Of a stretch of 16,756 bases of DNA, positions 13,795 through 16,756 are shown piece by piece. Under the pieces are notes generated by a model, which had not been told where the DNA came from, made no database searches, and saw nothing but the letters and a program-made list of their open reading frames with translations. The stretch is from JBDSTZ01 sp039927975 (lineage in GTDB: Bacteria > Pseudomonadota > Gammaproteobacteria > Burkholderiales > Burkholderiaceae_D), in NCBI GenBank assembly GCA_039927975.1, contig JBDSTZ010000102.1:1-16756 (forward strand), given 5' to 3'. The first letter of the stretch is position 1, and the number at the start of each line of letters is the position of its first letter. The position numbers and the translations under genes were made by a program.

Positions 13795-14298
13795 ATGAGC
13801 ACCGACACCGCCCGCCTGTTCATCGCGCTGTGGCCCGACGACGAGGTGCGCGCCGGGCTGCGCGCCTGGCGCGATGGGTGGCGCTGGCCGAAGCAGGCCA
13901 CGCCGGTGCGCAGCGAGCGGCTGCACATGACGCTGCACTTTCTGGGCGGCGTGCCGCGCGATCAAATAGATCTGCTGGCAGATCGGATTGCGCTGCCGTT
14001 CGAGCCATTCACAATGGATTTCGGACAGCCCGAGCTGTGGCCGCACGGAATTGCCGTGCTGGCGCCAGTCGCGGTTCCGGCGCCGCTGTTACGCTTGCAG
14101 CGCGAATTGGGTGAACGGCTACAAGCGGCCGGCCTGACACTCGATGCGCGCGATTACCGGGCGCACGTGACCATGGCGCGCCGCGCAGCCGGCGCGTTGA
14201 TGCCGCCCGACGGCCCGCCGATTCGCTGGAGCGTAGCGTCGTACGCGTTAATGGAATCGGCCGCCGACGGATACCGGGTACTGCGCACCTACGCTTGA
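13795..14298 (+). CDS. thpR: RNA 2',3'-cyclic phosphodiesterase (LigT/ThpR, 2H phosphoesterase)
   Basis: 167 residues. Both catalytic tetrads of the 2H family are visible, H-x-T: HMTL at 44-47 followed by HFLG, and HVTM at 124-127. The N-terminal RLFIALWPDDEVRAGL is typical of bacterial ThpR. The enzyme hydrolyses 2',3'-cyclic phosphates on RNA ends and was first found as a 2'-5' RNA ligase; its in vivo role is unclear. The gene directly follows panB and is probably co-transcribed. A small hairpin (TCGGC 14307-14311 with GCCGA 14316-14320) follows without a T run, so it is not called as a terminator. Confidence 0.94.
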   Translation: MSTDTARLFIALWPDDEVRAGLRAWRDGWRWPKQATPVRSERLHMTLHFLGGVPRDQIDLLADRIALPFEPFTMDFGQPELWPHGIAVLAPVAVPAPLLRLQRELGERLQAAGLTLDARDYRAHVTMARRAAGALMPPDGPPIRWSVASYALMESAADGYRVLRTYA

Positions 14299-14348
14299 TC
14301 CGCCTGTCGGCACTTGCCGATATCGACTCCTGCCCGGCGTGACTCGCT

Positions 14349-14714
14349 TTAAACTGGTTGATGCTTCGCGAATCCCACGACCGTCGTGCCATCGGTAAGA
14401 ATGAGAGTTCGGGCAAAGTTGGTACCCGCTTGAAGTTCGAACGCCGACCCGTGCAAAACAAACTCGGGGACATCCTCGCGCGGAGACACGAACGTCACCG
14501 CGAGTGCGCCTTCGTCATCGAGCGGCGAGGAAAAGTGCGCATATATTTCTGGCTCCTCATTATCAGCGCCGCCGATGCACATGGTGCCCGAGATATCGCG
14601 CTCGCCCACATCCATGCTTGCTCGTCCGCGTGTAACAAGCCAATGTCCATTGCAATCAACGGACATGAACCAATCCCAGTCCAGTCCGACTTGCGAAATC
14701 GTGCCTGGTTTCAT
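14349..14714 (-). CDS. Hypothetical protein, 121 residues
   Basis: I do not recognise this family. The protein starts MKPGTISQVGLDWDWF, is rich in predicted beta strands and acidic residues, contains WLVTRG, GTMCIGGAD, FVSPREDVPEFVLHG and ends LILTDGTTVVGFAKHQPV. It has no signal peptide or membrane segment. The ATG at 14714 is chosen because an eight-G run lies just upstream; the frame can begin six residues earlier (GTG at 14732) but that would include the G run as codons. The local sequence is visibly less GC-rich than panB/thpR, hinting at accessory DNA. It is convergent with thpR, and 61 bp separate it from the end of the regulator gene upstream. It resembles neither A nor B of the 2.3-4.4 kb island. 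Confidence 0.62.
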   Translation of the reverse strand: MKPGTISQVGLDWDWFMSVDCNGHWLVTRGRASMDVGERDISGTMCIGGADNEEPEIYAHFSSPLDDEGALAVTFVSPREDVPEFVLHGSAFELQAGTNFARTLILTDGTTVVGFAKHQPV

Positions 14715-14717
14715 TGT

Positions 14718-14725
14718 CCCCCCCC
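14718..14725 (-). promoter_or_regulatory. Eight-G run serving as Shine-Dalgarno of the 121-residue protein gene
   Basis: Eight consecutive C on the plus strand (G on the coding strand) end three bases before the start codon. It is the only purine-rich ribosome-binding candidate for this gene. Homopolymers of this length can change length during replication, which would change spacing to the start. Confidence 0.45.
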
Positions 14726-14775
14726 AAATCACATCAAACCTGGCGCATTTTCCTCGATGCCAGCGTCAGCGACAG

Positions 14776-15507
14776 CTAGCGCCGCAGCGCGGTGAACCCC
14801 GCCGGCTCCCATTCGCGCATCGCCAGCAGCAACCCTGAACCGCGCCGTTTGGAGAGCGGCGAGGACAGGCTGTCGGCATGCAGCTCGGCGAATTTGAGGC
14901 GCAGCTGGCGCAGTTCGGCCTGCACCTTGGCGGTGGCCGCCTCGGTCAGCATGCCGTGCGAAAAAGTCAGCGATTCCTCAGACTGGGCGAACGGGCTGTT
15001 GAGAAAATCGGGCAAACCCTGCTCGCGGAAATACTGCCTGATCGGCCCGCCCACGATCCAGTCGAAATCGCGCGACACATTCAGGCGGATGCGGTTGCCC
15101 GGCAATAGCGTGATCAAGGCCAAGCGGTCGAGCCGCAGCAGGCGTTGCAGGCATGCGGGCTCGGTCAGCCGATAGGCCGCCAGCATGTCGTCGATGGTCC
15201 AGTGATTGAGCGCGCACACGGCGACCAGCAGCAGCATCGGGTCCGACACCAGTTCGCGCTCCTGCGCGCTGGTGAGGTGCTTGAGGCGGCTTTCGCTGGC
15301 GGCCGCCTCCTGCGTCAGTTCGGCCAGCGTGAAGCCGAGCATATTGCACACCTCCACCAGGCGGTCGAGCGTGAAACCGCCCGAGGTGAACAGCCGCTTG
15401 ACGCTGGCCTCGGACAGCGCGAGCGTGGCCGCCACATCGCGGTAGGTCTTGCCCTGCTGCCTCAGCTGGCGCTTGAGGGTCGTTACCAATTGCTCAATTT
15501 CTGTCAT
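14776..15507 (-). CDS. XRE-type (helix-turn-helix) transcriptional regulator
   Basis: 243 residues. The N-terminal ~65 residues form an XRE/Cro-like DNA-binding domain: LKRQLRQQGKTYRDVAATL, ALSEASVKRLF as recognition helix, FTLDRLVEVCNMLGFTLAELTQ. The remaining ~175 residues (LTSAQERELVSDPMLLLVA, LPGNRIRLNVSRDFDWI, PIRQYFREQGLPDFL, and a C-terminal KVQAELRQLRLKFAELH helix) probably sense or dimerise, but no ligand is evident. The ATG at 15507 is chosen as the start of the helix-turn-helix domain; the frame is open to 15606. No clear ribosome-binding site. It is divergent from the membrane-protein gene at 15623 (115-bp gap), its most likely target along with itself. Confidence 0.88.
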   Translation of the reverse strand: MTEIEQLVTTLKRQLRQQGKTYRDVAATLALSEASVKRLFTSGGFTLDRLVEVCNMLGFTLAELTQEAAASESRLKHLTSAQERELVSDPMLLLVAVCALNHWTIDDMLAAYRLTEPACLQRLLRLDRLALITLLPGNRIRLNVSRDFDWIVGGPIRQYFREQGLPDFLNSPFAQSEESLTFSHGMLTEAATAKVQAELRQLRLKFAELHADSLSSPLSKRRGSGLLLAMREWEPAGFTALRR

Positions 15508-15511
15508 GACA
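15502..15511. promoter_or_regulatory. Palindrome TGTCATGACA over the regulator start codon
   Basis: A perfect 10-base inverted repeat covering the ATG of the XRE regulator. Such sites can be autoregulatory operators, but a 10-base palindrome arises by chance about once per kilobase. No second copy was seen in the gap. Confidence 0.2.
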
Positions 15512-15611
15512 TCAAAGTAGTGTGGGGTGCTACTAAACCTGGCGTTTCCGGCGACTATCCCGACAAGCGTATCACTCAAGCGATCAATGCGGCAAGCTGT
15601 GCTCACCTTTT

Positions 15612-15617
15612 AAGGAG
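15612..15617 (+). promoter_or_regulatory. Ribosome-binding site of the ceramidase-like gene
   Basis: AAGGAG five bases before the ATG at 15623; it fixes that start. Confidence 0.75.
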
Positions 15618-15622
15618 CCCAC

Positions 15623-16420
15623 ATGAAACCCGCCCTCCACTTTCTGGCGCCGCTGATCACGGTCGCCCTGTGCGCGGCGCTGCTCGCGCACGGCCCGATC
15701 GCGCAGCTCGACCACTATCACGATTTCGCCGACCAATCGGTGTTGCTGACGATTCCGCACGCGGCCGACGTGCTGTCGAATATCGCCTTTGCGCTGGTCG
15801 CCGGCTGGGGCTTGCTGCGCTTGTGGCCGGCGCGGCGCCACGCGGCGCTCGCCGCCGGCTGGCACGGTTACCTGCTGTTCCTGGTGGGCCTGGCGCTCAC
15901 CGCGCTCGGCTCGAGCTTCTATCATCTGGCGCCGGACAACGCGCGGCTGGTGTTCGACCGCCTGCCGATCGCGCTGGCCTGCGCCGGCCTGATCGCGGCG
16001 GTGCGGGCTGAAAGCCTGGCATATGACAGCAGCCGGCGCGACGCCATCGCTCTGGCCCTGATCGGCGTCGCCAGCGTGGCGTGGTGGGCGTGGACCGACC
16101 GCGCCGGCGCGGGCGACCTGCGTCCCTACCTGCTGCTGCAAGGCCTGCCGCTGATCCTGATACCGTTGTGGCAGGGTGTGTACAAGGCGCCGAAAGCCGA
16201 CCGCATCGCATTCGGCGCCGCGCTGCTGCTGTACGTGCTGGCCAAGGCGGCCGAGGTCAACGACCATGCGCTGCTGGCGCAGCTCGGCGTGGTCAGCGGG
16301 CACACGCTCAAGCATCTGCTGGCGGCGGCAGCGGCCGGGCTGATCGTCGCGCGGCTGGTCCGGCGTACTGTTGTCCAACCCGCGTCCCGATTGCACGCAG
16401 CACCGGCAGTCGCCTCATGA
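15623..16420 (+). CDS. Ceramidase-like (CREST/alkaline-ceramidase-type) integral membrane protein
   Basis: 265 residues with about seven hydrophobic segments. The motif set matches the CREST superfamily of membrane hydrolases: YHDFADQ and PHAADVLSNIAFALV near the N-terminus, LGSSFYHLAPDN with FDRLPIALA (Ser, His and Asp, residues ~93-115), and SGHTLKHLLAA (two His) near residue 230. In this superfamily these Ser, Asp and His residues build an intramembrane Zn2+ site that cleaves amide bonds in lipids. Bacterial members are poorly studied, and the real substrate here is unknown. The protein sits in the inner membrane. A good ribosome-binding site precedes it. It faces away from the XRE regulator gene with a shared 115-bp gap, suggesting regulation by it. 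Confidence 0.85.
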   Translation: MKPALHFLAPLITVALCAALLAHGPIAQLDHYHDFADQSVLLTIPHAADVLSNIAFALVAGWGLLRLWPARRHAALAAGWHGYLLFLVGLALTALGSSFYHLAPDNARLVFDRLPIALACAGLIAAVRAESLAYDSSRRDAIALALIGVASVAWWAWTDRAGAGDLRPYLLLQGLPLILIPLWQGVYKAPKADRIAFGAALLLYVLAKAAEVNDHALLAQLGVVSGHTLKHLLAAAAAGLIVARLVRRTVVQPASRLHAAPAVAS

Positions 16421-16474
16421 TCGTGCTATCGCGGTGCACATGCCGCAGACGAATCCAGGCGCCGAATTGCCGAC

Positions 16475-16503
16475 TTGACCGGGCAGGCGCGATACGATAT
16501 TTT
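16475..16503 (+). promoter_or_regulatory. Probable sigma-70 promoter before the last gene
   Basis: TTGACC (16475-16480), a 17-base spacer and TATTTT (16498-16503). It sits 75 bases before the ATG at 16579. The rest of the 158-bp gap shows no gene. Confidence 0.4.
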
Positions 16504-16578
16504 GGAGTTCGCAAACCTCTGCCGGCGACAAACAGTCCTTCTACCAATCGAACGGGCCGCGATGCCCCAGCCTTTCTT

Positions 16579-16756
16579 ATGAGCCTATTCGACAGAATTC
16601 GCGAGGCGCTGCTGCCAAAGCGCGATAAAGGAAACGGCAGGCAGCCCGTGCCATCGCCGCACCCGCTGCGCTCCACCACGGACCTCGATGCCTTGATCGA
16701 CGCAACGGGCTACGCATCCGCCTCGGCGCTCGTGCACGGCGCCGCACGATCCTGCT
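16579..16756 (+). CDS. Probable partial gene, unknown protein; 3' end outside the window
   Basis: An ATG opens a frame that stays open for 59 codons to the window edge: MSLFDRIREALLPKRDKG, then PVPSPHPLRSTTDLDALIDATGYASASALVHGAA. The amphipathic start, a Pro/Ser linker and a following helical segment look like a real N-terminus, and a plausible promoter lies upstream. No ribosome-binding site is clear and no family is recognised. An overlapping minus-strand frame (16308-16679) is less convincing because it runs across the end of the ceramidase-like gene. Confidence 0.45.
   Translation, partial: MSLFDRIREALLPKRDKGNGRQPVPSPHPLRSTTDLDALIDATGYASASALVHGAARSC

Noticed and set aside
14349..14714. 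A third copy of the A-B module
   Set aside because: No shared motifs with A or B despite similar size, strand and local composition.
1..16756. tRNA, rRNA, CRISPR array, insertion sequence or prophage
   Set aside because: No cloverleaf ends, regularly spaced repeats, transposase/integrase genes or terminal inverted repeats were seen by eye.

Overview
The window is a high-G+C stretch of bacterial chromosome. Gene content and order (purM divergent from a perM-type transporter, then hda, a HAD phosphatase, pcnB and folK, with panB further on) fit a betaproteobacterium of the Burkholderiales, most likely Oxalobacteraceae (Massilia/Duganella/Janthinobacterium-like). The lineage call rests on remembered gene order and protein style, not on a search.

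Layout. 1-960: 3' part of an S9-family serine peptidase. 1019-2227: a phosphofructokinase with the residues of the pyrophosphate-dependent type. 2308-4408: an accessory island, all on the minus strand, between the end of pfp and the terminator of purM. It holds two tandem copies of a two-gene module (here A-B). In each copy A overlaps B by ATGA, and each is preceded by a similar 57-base leader. Both A genes are 491 bp long, both align without gaps once one base is restored, and each is broken by a one-base deletion at a different place; both B genes are intact. 4535-5578: purM, with a strong terminator at 4457-4490.

5779-10511: a compact plus-strand cluster: AI-2E/PerM-type membrane protein, Hda (DnaA inactivator), HAD-IB phosphatase, poly(A) polymerase PcnB, FolK and a DUF486/DMT small membrane protein. 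hda/HAD, HAD/pcnB and pcnB/folK touch or overlap, three times as ATGA if the HAD gene starts at 7632. 10515-12647 (minus): a secreted zinc-metallopeptidase-like protein with TPR-like and MORN-repeat regions, sitting between the folK cluster and panB. 12930-14298: panB and thpR.

14349-16420: a 121-residue protein of unknown function whose ribosome-binding site is a run of eight G, an XRE-type regulator, and a divergent ceramidase-like (CREST-type) membrane protein. 16579-end: a probable partial gene behind a plausible sigma-70 promoter.

Most of the window is housekeeping: nucleotide and cofactor synthesis (purM, folK, panB), replication control (hda) and RNA metabolism (pcnB, thpR). The part most likely to be new is the tandem A-B module at 2.3-4.4 kb. 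Its pattern (first gene dead twice, second gene kept twice, translationally coupled) is what a toxin/antidote-like or effector/immunity-like pair would leave behind. No tRNA, rRNA, CRISPR array or recognisable insertion sequence was seen.
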